A program made the position numbers and the translations under genes. Shown here one piece after another: positions 21,303-30,746 of a stretch of 37,983 nucleotides of DNA. Every line of letters starts with the position of its first letter. Position 1 is the stretch's first letter. Under the pieces are notes generated by a model, which was not told where the DNA came from, did not search any database, and saw only the letters and a program-made list of their open reading frames with translations. Source of the stretch: RYN-428 sp035551995 (GTDB lineage: Bacteria > Planctomycetota > Phycisphaerae > Tepidisphaerales > Tepidisphaeraceae); assembly GCA_035551995.1 (NCBI GenBank), contig DASZME010000081.1, positions 1-37,983 of the forward strand. Direction: 5' to 3'.

Positions 21303-23084
21303 TCACAACCTCGGCTTCTCTGGCTTACTTGGCGCCTCAAACCCCAGCACGCCTTTCGCCTTCATCTTTCGGCGATATACATTCGGCCCGCAGGTAATAT
21401 ACAAATCAGTCAATTCTTTTCCGCCGAAGCTGACGTTGCTGAGCCAGTAATTTTTCACCTTTGCTTCCTGCGGCTTACTGATGATGCCGATGACTCGGCC
21501 GGCCTGGTCAAAAACCTGAACGCCGAGATGCGTCGTTACATACAGTCTCCCCTGGCTATCAAAGCAAAGCCCGTCGGCGCCGCTGTCGCGTTCGGTGGGG
21601 AGCAGTTGCGCGGAGAAGTAGGGGGCGCCGTGGGAGACCGAGCCGTCGGGATTGACCTGGCAGATCGAGATATTCACGCCGCGCGTGTCGTCGATGACCA
21701 GCTGGCTTTGGTCGGGGGTGAAGCCGATGCCGTTGGGGAATTGGATCCCTGCTTTCTTCTCGATGACTATTTTCTTTTCGCCGGTGGGGGAAATGTGCCA
21801 CACCTGCGACGTTGGCGGTTCGGTCACGTAAATATCGCCGTTGTGGTTGATGGCCAGATCGTTGCAGTCGTGGATTCCCTCGGCAAGCACCGTTTCCTTC
21901 GCCGTCTTAATATCATAAGCGACGACGCGATTGGCCTTGCTCTGGCAGCCATAGAGGCGGCCGTCGGGGCCGATTTTCAGTCCGTTGTTGCCGTTGGTGT
22001 TCTGGGCGAAAAGCACCGGCTTTCCCTCGGCGGGAATTTTCCAGATCTCACTGGCGGGAATATCGGTGAAATATAGATTCCCCTCGCTATCCGCCGCCGG
22101 CCCTTCGGTAAACGTGTGGCCTTCGCTGACCAAACGCCAATCTTCCCCAGGCGCCAGCACTTCCATCACCGGCTGTTTCGCGCTGAGGCCGACGACGATC
22201 GGTTTATCGTAATCCTGCCACACCCATTTGAGCGCCTCGGGAAGCAGCGGGCCGGATTGTTTGGAATCATGGCTTGTCGTTCCGGTATCAAACCGGTGCT
22301 GATACCCAGCGAATTCCAGCCCCGCGGCGATGTCCTTATTTCCGATAAACCAACTCCCGGCATAGATATCCAGATCTTTCTCGCCATCCTGCTGGAAGAC
22401 CCGCAACGGCTTAGGCTCGGTCTTGCGGATCAAATCCGGAAGGAGATTCCCGCCGCGAAGATTGGTGAAAGATCCGATCGTCGTCAGCACCCTGCGGAAC
22501 ATATCCGGCCGTTCCCATGCCGCCACGAACGCCGCGATCCCGCCCGAACTGCTGCCGCAGATTGCCCGCAGGTTCGGATCATCGGTCAGCTTGTACGTTT
22601 CCCCCACCTTCGGCAAAACTTCCTCCGCCAGAAAGCGCGAATATCGATCGCTCACCGCGTCATACTGATAGCTTCGCTCGAATCGCGGCAACTGCGTCTT
22701 CTCATCCGCCGCCGGAATAACGCCGGGGTTGATCATAATCGCGATGGTGATCGGCATCTCCTTCTTGGCGATCAGATTATCAAACACCACCGGAACCCGA
22801 AACGCCCCCTTGGCGTTTTGAAACCCGCCGCCGTCGTTGAACACCATCACCGCCGCCGGCGTCTTGCCGTCGTATTGAGCGGGAACATAGACCCAGTAAT
22901 CATGATGGGCGCCGGGATATGCCTTCGAGCTGACGATCTCCCCCTTTTCCACCTTTCCGTGCGGCACATCCTGCGGCTCGGAGTCGGGGCCATATTTGTA
23001 TTCCTGCCCGCGGACAAAGCCGACGAGACAAAGCGAAAACATAAGCGAGAGGCAAATGTCGAACGGTGTAGATTGAAAGCGCAT
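21303..23084 (-). CDS. Secreted esterase / SMP-30 (gluconolactonase-like) fusion
   Basis: A protein of 593 residues from ATG 23084, with a signal peptide (core ICLSLMFSLCLVGFV, cleavage near VRGQ-EY). I prefer this start over a TTG/GTG further upstream because the signal sequence begins here. Residues about 30-300 are an esterase-D/feruloyl-esterase-like alpha/beta hydrolase: YWVYVPAQYDG, VMVFNDGGGF and the nucleophile in ICGSSSGGIAAF (Ser near 176). Residues about 310-585 are an SMP-30 beta-propeller: FTEGPAADSEGNLYFTD, CNDLAINHNGDIYV, FPNGIGFTPDQ and GADGLCFDSQGRLYVTTH supply the metal-binding Glu, Asn and Asp. It probably hydrolyses sugar esters or lactones outside the cytoplasm. It is transcribed after polA on the same strand, 140 bases apart. 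Confidence 0.85.
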   Translation of the reverse strand: MRFQSTPFDICLSLMFSLCLVGFVRGQEYKYGPDSEPQDVPHGKVEKGEIVSSKAYPGAHHDYWVYVPAQYDGKTPAAVMVFNDGGGFQNAKGAFRVPVVFDNLIAKKEMPITIAIMINPGVIPAADEKTQLPRFERSYQYDAVSDRYSRFLAEEVLPKVGETYKLTDDPNLRAICGSSSGGIAAFVAAWERPDMFRRVLTTIGSFTNLRGGNLLPDLIRKTEPKPLRVFQQDGEKDLDIYAGSWFIGNKDIAAGLEFAGYQHRFDTGTTSHDSKQSGPLLPEALKWVWQDYDKPIVVGLSAKQPVMEVLAPGEDWRLVSEGHTFTEGPAADSEGNLYFTDIPASEIWKIPAEGKPVLFAQNTNGNNGLKIGPDGRLYGCQSKANRVVAYDIKTAKETVLAEGIHDCNDLAINHNGDIYVTEPPTSQVWHISPTGEKKIVIEKKAGIQFPNGIGFTPDQSQLVIDDTRGVNISICQVNPDGSVSHGAPYFSAQLLPTERDSGADGLCFDSQGRLYVTTHLGVQVFDQAGRVIGIISKPQEAKVKNYWLSNVSFGGKELTDLYITCGPNVYRRKMKAKGVLGFEAPSKPEKPRL

Positions 23085-23224
23085 TGCAGAGATTGTCAGT
23101 GTCGCGCGGCTTTCTGTCAAAACCGAACGCCGCCGCGATTCGGCATTCATCCTTACCTTTCGGCTTCACGCGAGAATAAGCAGGTGGTGACGCATGATAT
23201 CGATGCACGGGGAGGACGGCGAAA

Positions 23225-26050
23225 TCACTTCGCCTCATACCAATTTTTCCCCCATCCCACTTCCACCTTCAACGGAATTGACAGCGTCATCGCCCCTTCC
23301 ATTTCCTCGCGGATCATCGCCGCCTCGGAATCGGCGTGCTCGCGCGGCGTTTCGAAGACCAATTCGTCATGCACCTGCAGCAACATCCGGCTCGGGCGAT
23401 TCTCGCGCTTGAGCCGGCGGTGGATATTCACCATCGCCTTCTTAATCAAATCGGCGGCGGAACCCTGCACCACGCTGTTGATCGCCATCCGCTCGCTGCC
23501 GCTGCGCTGACGCAATACGGCGTTGTTGATGTCGGGGATCAGTCGGCGCCGGCCGAGAATCGTTTCGACATAGCCCTTGTTCTGTGCCTCGGTCACGCAC
23601 TTTTTGAAGAACTCTTGAATGGAAGGGAATCGCTTGTTGTATGCATTAATCAACTCGGCGGCGGATTGCACCGTCAGCCCTTCGACCCGGCGGGCGAGGC
23701 CGAAGGCGCTGACGCCATAGATGATGCCGAAGTTGACGGTCTTGGCGTGGCCGCGCTGGTCGCGTGTCACTTGATCTAAAGCGACGCCGAAGACTTCGGC
23801 GGCGACGGCGCGGTGAATGTCTTCGTCAAGCTCGAATGCCTTTACCAGCGCCGGCTCGCGCGTGAAATGAGCCAGCACGCGCAGCTCGATCTGGCTGTAG
23901 TCGGCCGTCAGCAGCACATTTTTTTCCGGGTCGCCGGGCACAAACGCCAGGCGGATTCGTCGGCCTTCGTCCGTGCGAATCGGGATGTTCTGGAGATTTG
24001 GATCGGACATGCTCAGGCGGCCGGTTTCGGTGCCGGTTTGGTTGAAGCTGCCGTGCAGGCGGCCGGTTTTGGGATTGATGTCGTGGGGAAGGTTGTCGAG
24101 ATACGTGTTTTTCAGCTTCACCCACTCGCGATATTCCTGGATCAGCCTCGGGGCGGCATGCTCGCCGGCGAGTTTGTCGAGGACTTCGGTATCGGTGCTT
24201 GGGGCGCCGGTCGGCGTTTTTTTGATGACTTTCAGACCCAGGCGGCCGTGCAAAACCTCGGCCAGTTGTTTGGGTGAGTCGATGTTGAATGCCCCGCCGG
24301 CTTCGTGATGAATCCGAATTCGAAGTTCGTCGATGCGGCCGCTCATCACGAGGCTTTGCTCTTTGAGAATGGCCGGATCGACGGCGATGCCGTTGAATTC
24401 CATCTCGGCCAGCACGGAAATCAGCGGCGTTTCCAATTCGTCGTTCAGCGTTCGTAGCGCCGGCAGCGCGTCGAGCTTGCGATCGACCAATGCCGCCAGT
24501 CGCCAGGCGATGTCCGCGTCCTCGGCGGCATAGCAGGCGATTTTCTCCAGCTCGACCTTGTCCATCGACGTCTGGTTTTTCCCTTTTCCAAGCAGATCGG
24601 TCGTCGGAATTTTCTTGAAGCGCAGCAAGTCGAGGGCGAGACGATCGATGCCATAATGAAGCCGGCTCGATTCGACGAGCCACGCGCCGACCATGGAATC
24701 GAGAACCACGCCGCGAACTTCCACGCCGGCGTTGCGCATCACCAGCACATCATATTTGATGTTGTGTCCGACCTTGGCGACGGTCGGGTCTTCCAAAATC
24801 GGCTTGAGCGCGGCAAGCGTTTTATCGCACGCGAGAATTTTCGAGCCTTCCGGCCCGCAGACCGGCACATAACATCCCACCTCCGGCGCCCAGCTAAAGC
24901 TCATGCCGACAAGGTTTGAATTCATCGCGCCCAGCGCATCGGTCTCGGTATCGAAGGCAAACCGCGTCTGTTTTTTCAGCTCCGCGAGAAATTCGTCGAA
25001 CTGCGCGTCATCGTGAATAAGCGTGTATTTGCAGGAAATCCCGGTGGCCAGTCCCTCATCGTCCGCCGGCGCGTTGATCATCGGCGAAGATCGAACGGCG
25101 CCGCGCGCCGGCGCCGATGCGGGCGGCATTGCGCCAAAGAGGCCTTCTTCGTAAACGAGCGGCGATTGGGGCGCGGCCAGAACTTCCTGCCAGGCCGCCG
25201 GCGGAAGGCGATTCACCAGGCTGGTGAAGCCGAGCGTAATCGCGTAGTGCCGCAATGAAGCGGTGTTCAATCCTGTGAATTTGCAAGCCTCGGGATCAAA
25301 CTTGATCTCGACGTCATCTTTCAGCGTTACCAATCTGCGGGCCATCGGAAGGCGGTCGCGATACTTGTCGAAATTCTCCCGCATCTTCGGCGTCAGTTCG
25401 TCGAGATGGTTGAGGACGGCGTCGGCCGAACCATATTTTTTGACGAGCTTGAGCGCCGTTTTCTCCCCGACGCCGGGAATGCCGGGAACGTTATCCGTCG
25501 AGTCGCCGATGAGGGTTTGAATCTCGATGGCTTCGTCGGGCGTGTAGCCGCACTTTTCCTCGAGCTTTTTCACGTCGATGACTTCGTCGCTCTGCACGTC
25601 GTACATCTTTGTCGATTCGCTGAGAAGCTGACGAATATCCTTGTCCTTGGAGACGACGAAGATCTCAAAATCCTGTCCCTTCATTCGTTTGACGAACGTG
25701 GCGATCAGGTCGTCGGCCTCGAAGCCCCCCTTGGCGAAGATGGGCACGCCCGCGTCGCGCACGATCTGGAGGATTCGTTCCGCCTGCGGAAGAAAATCGT
25801 CCGGCGGCGCCGTTCGATTTGCCTTGTATTCCGGGAAAAACTCCTTGCGAAAAACCGTTTCGTCTCCGCTGTCGATCACCATGCACAAGTAATCGGGCTT
25901 GCGCTTTGCGACCAGGTTCATCAACATCTGCGTGAAGACAAACGTCGCGCGCGTGGGTTCGCCGGAAGGACTGGTGAGGTCGCGGAAGGGGGCGAAATAG
26001 GCCCGGAAAATCTGGGCATGTCCGTCAATGATATAAAATGTTTTTGCCAT
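23225..26050 (-). CDS. polA: DNA polymerase I
   Basis: A protein of 941 residues with all three domains. 5'-nuclease: FYIIDGHAQIFRAYFA at the start, FEADDLIATF near 110 and the helix-hairpin GIPGVGEKTALKL near 195. The 3'-5' proofreading exonuclease keeps its acids (FDTETDALG near 365, VGHNIKYDVL, and CYAAEDADIAW). Polymerase: motif A DYSQIELRVL near 712, motif B RGHAKTVNFGIIYG near 765 (Phe at the position that discriminates against dideoxynucleotides), motif C QVHDELVFE near 892. I chose ATG 26050 (MAKTFYIID); a further in-frame ATG five codons upstream lies outside the conserved start. Its roles are Okazaki-fragment maturation and repair. Confidence 0.97.
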   Translation of the reverse strand: MAKTFYIIDGHAQIFRAYFAPFRDLTSPSGEPTRATFVFTQMLMNLVAKRKPDYLCMVIDSGDETVFRKEFFPEYKANRTAPPDDFLPQAERILQIVRDAGVPIFAKGGFEADDLIATFVKRMKGQDFEIFVVSKDKDIRQLLSESTKMYDVQSDEVIDVKKLEEKCGYTPDEAIEIQTLIGDSTDNVPGIPGVGEKTALKLVKKYGSADAVLNHLDELTPKMRENFDKYRDRLPMARRLVTLKDDVEIKFDPEACKFTGLNTASLRHYAITLGFTSLVNRLPPAAWQEVLAAPQSPLVYEEGLFGAMPPASAPARGAVRSSPMINAPADDEGLATGISCKYTLIHDDAQFDEFLAELKKQTRFAFDTETDALGAMNSNLVGMSFSWAPEVGCYVPVCGPEGSKILACDKTLAALKPILEDPTVAKVGHNIKYDVLVMRNAGVEVRGVVLDSMVGAWLVESSRLHYGIDRLALDLLRFKKIPTTDLLGKGKNQTSMDKVELEKIACYAAEDADIAWRLAALVDRKLDALPALRTLNDELETPLISVLAEMEFNGIAVDPAILKEQSLVMSGRIDELRIRIHHEAGGAFNIDSPKQLAEVLHGRLGLKVIKKTPTGAPSTDTEVLDKLAGEHAAPRLIQEYREWVKLKNTYLDNLPHDINPKTGRLHGSFNQTGTETGRLSMSDPNLQNIPIRTDEGRRIRLAFVPGDPEKNVLLTADYSQIELRVLAHFTREPALVKAFELDEDIHRAVAAEVFGVALDQVTRDQRGHAKTVNFGIIYGVSAFGLARRVEGLTVQSAAELINAYNKRFPSIQEFFKKCVTEAQNKGYVETILGRRRLIPDINNAVLRQRSGSERMAINSVVQGSAADLIKKAMVNIHRRLKRENRPSRMLLQVHDELVFETPREHADSEAAMIREEMEGAMTLSIPLKVEVGWGKNWYEAK

Positions 26051-26239
26051 AGGACAGCGAAACATTCTAGGCGAATTTCCGCGATGAATGCACCATCGCG
26101 CACGCGATTCGCGCGGCGCCTTCGAAATTGACGCTGTGCAATTTTTGCTCTTGCTCTATAGAATGCATCCGAACGCCTGCTGCCGGCACTCGATGAAAAC
26201 TTTAATCGACAGATGCATCTCACCGCCAAGGAGCCACCC

Positions 26240-27469
26240 ATGAAATTTCTACGCGCAACCGTTCTAATAGCCGCCGTCGGGGCCGTTTCCGCTTTCTCTT
26301 CGGCACGTCCGGTTTTTTCCGCCGACGCGCCCGCCGCGAAAGAAGCCGGCCAATCGATGAATGATCCGGCCGCTCTGGCCCAGAGCGAGATCGACAAGGC
26401 CCTGGCGTTTCTCAAGGGGCAACAGCAGCCCGACGGCAGTTGGCAGAAAGAAGGCGAACCGCCCGCTCTGACCGCCATCGCTTTGCGCGGATTTGTCGGC
26501 GATCCCAAGTCGGCCGATCAACCCTTCGTTCAAAAAGGATTCGACAAACTGTTGACGTTCCAGAAGGACGACGGCAGCATCTCCTCGGATATCCTCGCCA
26601 CCTACAACACCGCGATCGCCACCAGCGCCTTCGCCAAGACCAACAACCCGAAGTACAAGCCGGCGGTCGATAAAGCCGTCGCGTACCTGCGAAGCATTCA
26701 GTGGACCGACAAGATCGAGGGCGTTAAAGACCAGAACAAAAAAGTCGATCCCAACGATCCCAACTACGGCGGCTGGGGGTATGGTCATGGCAAGGGGCGG
26801 GCCGATTTAAGCAATGCCCAGATGGCGATCGAAGCCTTGCACGACGCGGGCCTTAAGCCGGGCGATCCCGCGTTTGACGCCGCTTTGAAATTCGTCACGC
26901 GCACGCAGAACAACTCGGAAACCAACGACCAGAAATGGGCCTCCGACGACGGCGGTTTTGTCTATTTCCCCGGCAACGGAGGCGGCTCGGAAACCGGCGA
27001 CGAAGTCGGACCCAACGGCCAGAGAATCGTCCGCTCCTACGGCTCCATGACCTACGCCGGCATCAAGAGCATGATCTACTGCGGCCTCTCGCAAAATGAC
27101 CCGCGCGTGAAGGCGGCGTTCAATTGGGTCCGCAAAAACTGGACAATGGACATCAACCCCGGCATGCAGTTCTCCGACCCGACCGGCAAGAACCCCAAAG
27201 CCGCCGAGTCGGGCCTGTATTACTATTATCACACGCTCGCCCGCGCCCTTCGCGCTTATGGCGATCCGCAAGTCACCGACGCCAAAGGCGCCGTTCACGA
27301 TTGGCGGGTCGAATTGCTCGAGCATCTGGCCAAACAGCAAAACGCCGACGGAAGTTTTCAGGGCACCCAGCGCTGGATGGAAAACCGGCCGAATCTTTCG
27401 ACGGCGTTTGCCGTGTTGGCCGCCGAAGAAGCGCTGGCCGACCTGAAGGAGCATCCGGTGAAGAAGTGA
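26240..27469 (+). CDS. Secreted squalene-cyclase-fold (prenyltransferase-like repeat) protein
   Basis: A protein of 409 residues. ATG 26240 has AAGGAG six bases upstream and opens a signal peptide (FLRATVLIAAVGAVSAFSS, cleavage near FSADA). The mature part is a series of alpha/alpha-toroid repeats: IDKALAFLKGQQQPDGSW, GFDKLLTFQKDDGSI, AVDKAVAYLRSIQW, AAFNWVRKNWTM and LLEHLAKQQNADGSFQ, each with QW-type motifs. The DxDD motif of squalene-hopene cyclases is not seen, so it is unlikely to be a terpene cyclase; planctomycetes have many such exported proteins of unknown function. It converges with the methyltransferase gene, whose stop is 11 bases away. Confidence 0.8.
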   Translation: MKFLRATVLIAAVGAVSAFSSARPVFSADAPAAKEAGQSMNDPAALAQSEIDKALAFLKGQQQPDGSWQKEGEPPALTAIALRGFVGDPKSADQPFVQKGFDKLLTFQKDDGSISSDILATYNTAIATSAFAKTNNPKYKPAVDKAVAYLRSIQWTDKIEGVKDQNKKVDPNDPNYGGWGYGHGKGRADLSNAQMAIEALHDAGLKPGDPAFDAALKFVTRTQNNSETNDQKWASDDGGFVYFPGNGGGSETGDEVGPNGQRIVRSYGSMTYAGIKSMIYCGLSQNDPRVKAAFNWVRKNWTMDINPGMQFSDPTGKNPKAAESGLYYYYHTLARALRAYGDPQVTDAKGAVHDWRVELLEHLAKQQNADGSFQGTQRWMENRPNLSTAFAVLAAEEALADLKEHPVKK

Positions 27470-27480
27470 TGCCGTCGCCT

Positions 27481-28194
27481 TTACCGTTCGTTCTTTTCTC
27501 CCGCCAGTACGAATCGATGCCAGCCGTGATCGAAGTATTTCGCGTAACCAAGATCCGCCTGGTCGCGCAGTGAAATGATTTCCGGTCGGCTGAAGGCCTG
27601 GGCGACGCTTACGCGGGCATCGTGCTTGACCATTGGACTTGCAAGCAGGGTGGCGATCCAGATCGCCGCGTAGGATCGATTCAGGCGCAGGAGATCGGAG
27701 GCGATGATCCCGCGCCGCGAGACCCGGCCCATTTCGGCCAGCGCCCGCCGGGCCTGTTCGTCGCTGAGGTGATGAAGGAACATCGACGTGATGGCATAGT
27801 CGAAACTGTGATCCAAAAAGGGAAGGTCCAGCGCATCGCCGCGAACGATGGCGAGCCTTGGATCGGCGACGGCCGCCGCCGCCGCGATGCCGGCGACCTG
27901 GGGGTTGAGATCGATGCCGACGATCTGAATATCCAAATGCCGCTTGTCGGCCCATTCAAGAATAGCGATGGGAATGTCGGCCGAGCCGGTTCCCACATCC
28001 AGGAGTCGAATCTTGCTGCCCGGCGTCCAGTGAACGCTGAATCGATCGAGGTGATCGAGGACAATGCGCGTATAGCCGAGGAAACGGTTGACCTTTCGGA
28101 TGAAGGCAAGGCTGTCTCGAAGTTGGTTTGGATCGACCGCCGGGTCATCGAGCCATTCCGCCTCTCGACGCCGGGTATGCAGGAAAGACAACAT
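27481..28194 (-). CDS. SAM-dependent methyltransferase (class I)
   Basis: A protein of 237 residues. The SAM site has motif I LLDVGTGSADIP (about residues 64-75), the acidic end of strand beta-2 in VGIDLNP (about 92-98), GDALDLPFLDHSFDYAITSM (about 119-138) and FLHHLSD. The pattern resembles UbiE/Methyltransf_11 members that act on small hydrophobic acceptors such as quinones or polyketides. The substrate cannot be read from the sequence. I chose ATG 28194 with AAGGGG ten bases upstream; a TTG at 28203 is too close to that site. It is the last gene of a three-gene operon, starting 14 bases after the stop of the TPR-like gene. Confidence 0.8.
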   Translation of the reverse strand: MLSFLHTRRREAEWLDDPAVDPNQLRDSLAFIRKVNRFLGYTRIVLDHLDRFSVHWTPGSKIRLLDVGTGSADIPIAILEWADKRHLDIQIVGIDLNPQVAGIAAAAAVADPRLAIVRGDALDLPFLDHSFDYAITSMFLHHLSDEQARRALAEMGRVSRRGIIASDLLRLNRSYAAIWIATLLASPMVKHDARVSVAQAFSRPEIISLRDQADLGYAKYFDHGWHRFVLAGEKNER

Positions 28195-28208
28195 CTCGCG
28201 CAAGCCCC

Positions 28209-29189
28209 TTATTCTCTCGCGGCGGTTTCGCGCGTGAGGTACGGCGTGGTATCGACATTCAACGTCTTTTCGACTTTGTTGTGAATCTGAAACGACGTGG
28301 TGCTGAGCCTTTCGAAAAACGTGTCATCGGTCGAAAGACCCTGCGATAAGACTTTCACCGCCGCCGCGATCTTGTCGGCTTTGACTTCGATCTCCTTCAG
28401 CTCGGCGGGTTCCCGGTCTTCCAGCCCGTGACGTTTCCAGCGATCGCCGCCCTGCATTTTTACTTTTTCGACCTCATTGGCCTTGCCGGCGACAACGTCC
28501 AGGCGGATGGTCAATTTTTCGATCATCTCCGTCAGCAGATCGCGGCCGTGGGCGGCGATTTCGCCGGCGATCTTCTTGCTCATCTCATCGTTGCCATGGG
28601 CGGCCAGATCGTAATCGCGAAGATGCGCGACCATCGGGGTGGCGTCGAGGACCGCCTGCATCGACTTGTTGTCCGTACCGGTGGCGGCGTCGATCGCGGC
28701 CTGGGCGGCGTCTTTCTCGTCCTGCCACAGAGCGGCCAGGGCCTGCTTGCGGGCGTCGGGTTCGAGAATATCGATCGTGACCAGCTCGGCCGGCTTTGCC
28801 CCTTTGACGCGCTGGTTTGCCGCCTTGGGCGCATAGTGGATTCCGGTCGATTTTCGGATGAGAACCGCCGTCGTTCGCGCCGTGGCCGCCGACAGCGCGT
28901 CCGGCGCCAGTTTGGCGGCGGCGTCAAACGCGTTGACGGCCAGCGGGTTTTCCTTCAGGCGAAAGTGCGACTCGGCTTTCAGGTTCAACAGTTCGTATCC
29001 GTCCGGCTTTTTCGCCTGCCAATCGCGGGTCGCGATGATTTTCGTCACGCTCTTGACGACGTCGCGATACTTGCCTTCGGCAAAGTCTTTGCGCACCTCG
29101 GCGGCCGTCGGTAATGGCTCGACCGCCATCGTCATGGTCGCGATCGACAAAAGCACAAGTAACGGCGCGAGCCGAGCGATGAATTGCAT
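28209..29189 (-). CDS. Secreted TPR-like protein of unknown function
   Basis: A protein of 326 residues with a signal peptide (ARLAPLLVLLSIATMTMA, cleavage before VEPLPT). The mature N-terminal part (about 25-105) has two TPR-like helical pairs: VRKDFAEGKYRDVVKSVTKI and AESHFRLKENPLAVNAFDAAAKLAPD. The remainder is charged and helical, with a possible coiled coil near 215-290 (AELKEIEVKADKIAAAVKVL), and has no motif I can name. GGAG lies nine bases before the ATG. It begins six bases after the receiver-like gene and ends just before the methyltransferase, so the three are probably co-transcribed. Confidence 0.65.
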   Translation of the reverse strand: MQFIARLAPLLVLLSIATMTMAVEPLPTAAEVRKDFAEGKYRDVVKSVTKIIATRDWQAKKPDGYELLNLKAESHFRLKENPLAVNAFDAAAKLAPDALSAATARTTAVLIRKSTGIHYAPKAANQRVKGAKPAELVTIDILEPDARKQALAALWQDEKDAAQAAIDAATGTDNKSMQAVLDATPMVAHLRDYDLAAHGNDEMSKKIAGEIAAHGRDLLTEMIEKLTIRLDVVAGKANEVEKVKMQGGDRWKRHGLEDREPAELKEIEVKADKIAAAVKVLSQGLSTDDTFFERLSTTSFQIHNKVEKTLNVDTTPYLTRETAARE

Positions 29190-29195
29190 GGTTAT

Positions 29196-29552
29196 TTACT
29201 CCGCAGTCGCGGGGGTTATGCCGCCGGCGAGAAGTTGGGGCAGAATCTCCACGAATCGGCTCCGCGCCATCACCCGATCGATCCCGGCGGCCTTCGCCCG
29301 GGCGGCGGTCTGGGCATCGACGTGGGAGACGAATCCGACGACCGGCGCCGTATCGGTTCGCCAGGCGCCGGCGGCTTCGATCGCGCCGGCGAGATTGAGA
29401 TCGACGATCAACAGTCGGCCTGCTTGGCCGGGAAGTTTGGCCGGATCGCGAATCATCCTGATCTCTATACCCGCCGCCCGGGCCGTCGTCGAAATGCGGG
29501 TGGAGAAAATCAGGTCGCGCACGAGCACGAGGATGGGTAGGGCGTCGGGCAT
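29196..29552 (-). CDS. Receiver-like (degenerate CheY-fold) protein
   Basis: A protein of 118 residues from ATG 29552 (MPDALPILVLVRDLIFSTRI); longer in-frame starts add Arg-rich sequence without conservation. The order of segments fits a response-regulator receiver fold: an acidic residue after strand 1 (VRD), RLLIVDLNLAGAIEA with the likely phospho-Asp (near 55), PVVGFVSHV with the Ser/Thr position, and AGIDRVMARSRFVEILPQLL. The usual Lys-Pro after strand 5 is replaced by Arg-Ser, so phosphorylation may be lost or altered. No output domain or kinase gene is nearby. It is the first gene of the three-gene operon. Confidence 0.6.
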   Translation of the reverse strand: MPDALPILVLVRDLIFSTRISTTARAAGIEIRMIRDPAKLPGQAGRLLIVDLNLAGAIEAAGAWRTDTAPVVGFVSHVDAQTAARAKAAGIDRVMARSRFVEILPQLLAGGITPATAE

Positions 29553-29661
29553 GGCGATATTCAAGCAGCAACGGCCGCGGGGGGCAATGAGCAATGGGAC
29601 CTGTGAGCGCTCGAATCGGTTTTCGCGAAAAGGATCGGCATCGTGCAAGTACGGGGCGCTT

Positions 29662-29770
29662 TAGCGTATTTCTCGCTGCTGTATCGTTTCCGCGTTTATT
29701 TGATAGCGGTCCCTCTTTCGGGGCGAGTTCCGCGGGCGCCGCTCGCGATACCCACATGAAGAATGGTTGG
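29662..29770 (+). repeat. MITE-like dispersed repeat, copy 6 (diverged)
   Basis: TTTAGCGTATTTCTCGC starts the copy, then CGTTTCCGCGTTTATT, GCGGTCCCTCTTTCGGGGCGA and CACATGAAGAATGG. The order and spacing match the intact copies, but the ends have lost TAGAGC/GCTCTA. The rest of 29553-29922, between the divergent receiver-like and motA genes, holds no supported gene. Confidence 0.55.
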
Positions 29771-29922
29771 GTTGCGGCGCATGCGCGTCCCATAATCTCT
29801 CATCTACGCAGCCCCATAATGTCGAAATATAAGACATGGAGCTGTCGTCAAGCGTGACGGGCGGCTTGGTAGGTCAGCGCGGGCATGGACGCCGGCGAAG
29901 TCTCGAACGCGGAAGACAGCCA

Positions 29923-30702
29923 ATGGATCTGGCAACAGTTATCGGAATCGTGGTCGCCTGGGGCGCGGTCCTTTTCTCTATGTTTCACGCCTCGGAAGGG
30001 GCGATGGGGTCTTATTTTAAGCCGAGCGAACTGCTTTTGGTTTTCGGCGGCGCCATCGGCGCGTCGATGCTTTCGATGCCGCTGCACACGATCACCGGCA
30101 TCGCGGGGTTTCTGAAAAAATGGATGATGAACAAGGACGCTCACATCGAGCACACCATCAAGGAGATGGTGACGTACGCCGAGACCGCGCGCCGGGACGG
30201 CGTGTTGGCGCTGGAAACGGTGGCGCGCGAGGCGCCCGACGCGTTTCTTCGCCGCGGGTTGCAGCTCACCATCGACGGCACCGATCCGGAAATCATCGAA
30301 CGCATCCTCCGCATCGAGATCGACGCCATGTCCGAACGTCACAAGCATGGCCGCCACCTGTTCGGAACGCTCGCGAAATTCGGCCCCGGCTTTGGACTGA
30401 TGGCGACGCTCATCGCGCAGGTGGCGATGTTCCGCCACCTGGACGGCGACGCCGCCGTCATCGGCAAAGCGCTCGCCATCGCTCTCACCGGCACGCTGTA
30501 CGGATGTATTTTGCAAAATCTGGTCGCCGGCCCGGTGGCCGAGAAACTGGCGCTGCGGTCGGCCGAAGAAGTTTTTGCCAAGGAAATCGTGATGGCCGGC
30601 GTATTGAGCATCCAGGCCGGCAACAATCCGCGCGTCGTGGAAATGCAGCTGCTAAGCTTCCTGAGCACAAAGCAGCAGGCATCGATTCCGAAGGCGGCGT
30701 GA
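29923..30702 (+). CDS. motA: Flagellar motor stator protein MotA
   Basis: A protein of 259 residues from ATG 29923 (MDLATVIGIVV), with GGAAG upstream. Four hydrophobic segments are visible: about 3-20, 31-48 (LLLVFGGAIGASMLSM), 148-172 (GPGFGLMATLIAQVAMF) and 183-205 (ALAIALTGTLYGCILQNLV). The large cytoplasmic loop between segments 2 and 3 carries the charged residues that face the rotor (ERHKHGRHLFG region), and PGFG before helix 3 provides the conserved Pro of MotA. It forms the ion-driven stator with MotB. motB lies 313 bases downstream, beyond two repeats, instead of being coupled as usual. Confidence 0.88.
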   Translation: MDLATVIGIVVAWGAVLFSMFHASEGAMGSYFKPSELLLVFGGAIGASMLSMPLHTITGIAGFLKKWMMNKDAHIEHTIKEMVTYAETARRDGVLALETVAREAPDAFLRRGLQLTIDGTDPEIIERILRIEIDAMSERHKHGRHLFGTLAKFGPGFGLMATLIAQVAMFRHLDGDAAVIGKALAIALTGTLYGCILQNLVAGPVAEKLALRSAEEVFAKEIVMAGVLSIQAGNNPRVVEMQLLSFLSTKQQASIPKAA

Positions 30703-30746
30703 GAGTGGAATGGGTTGTTGGTTGGTAGTTGCTAGTTGCTCTTTAT

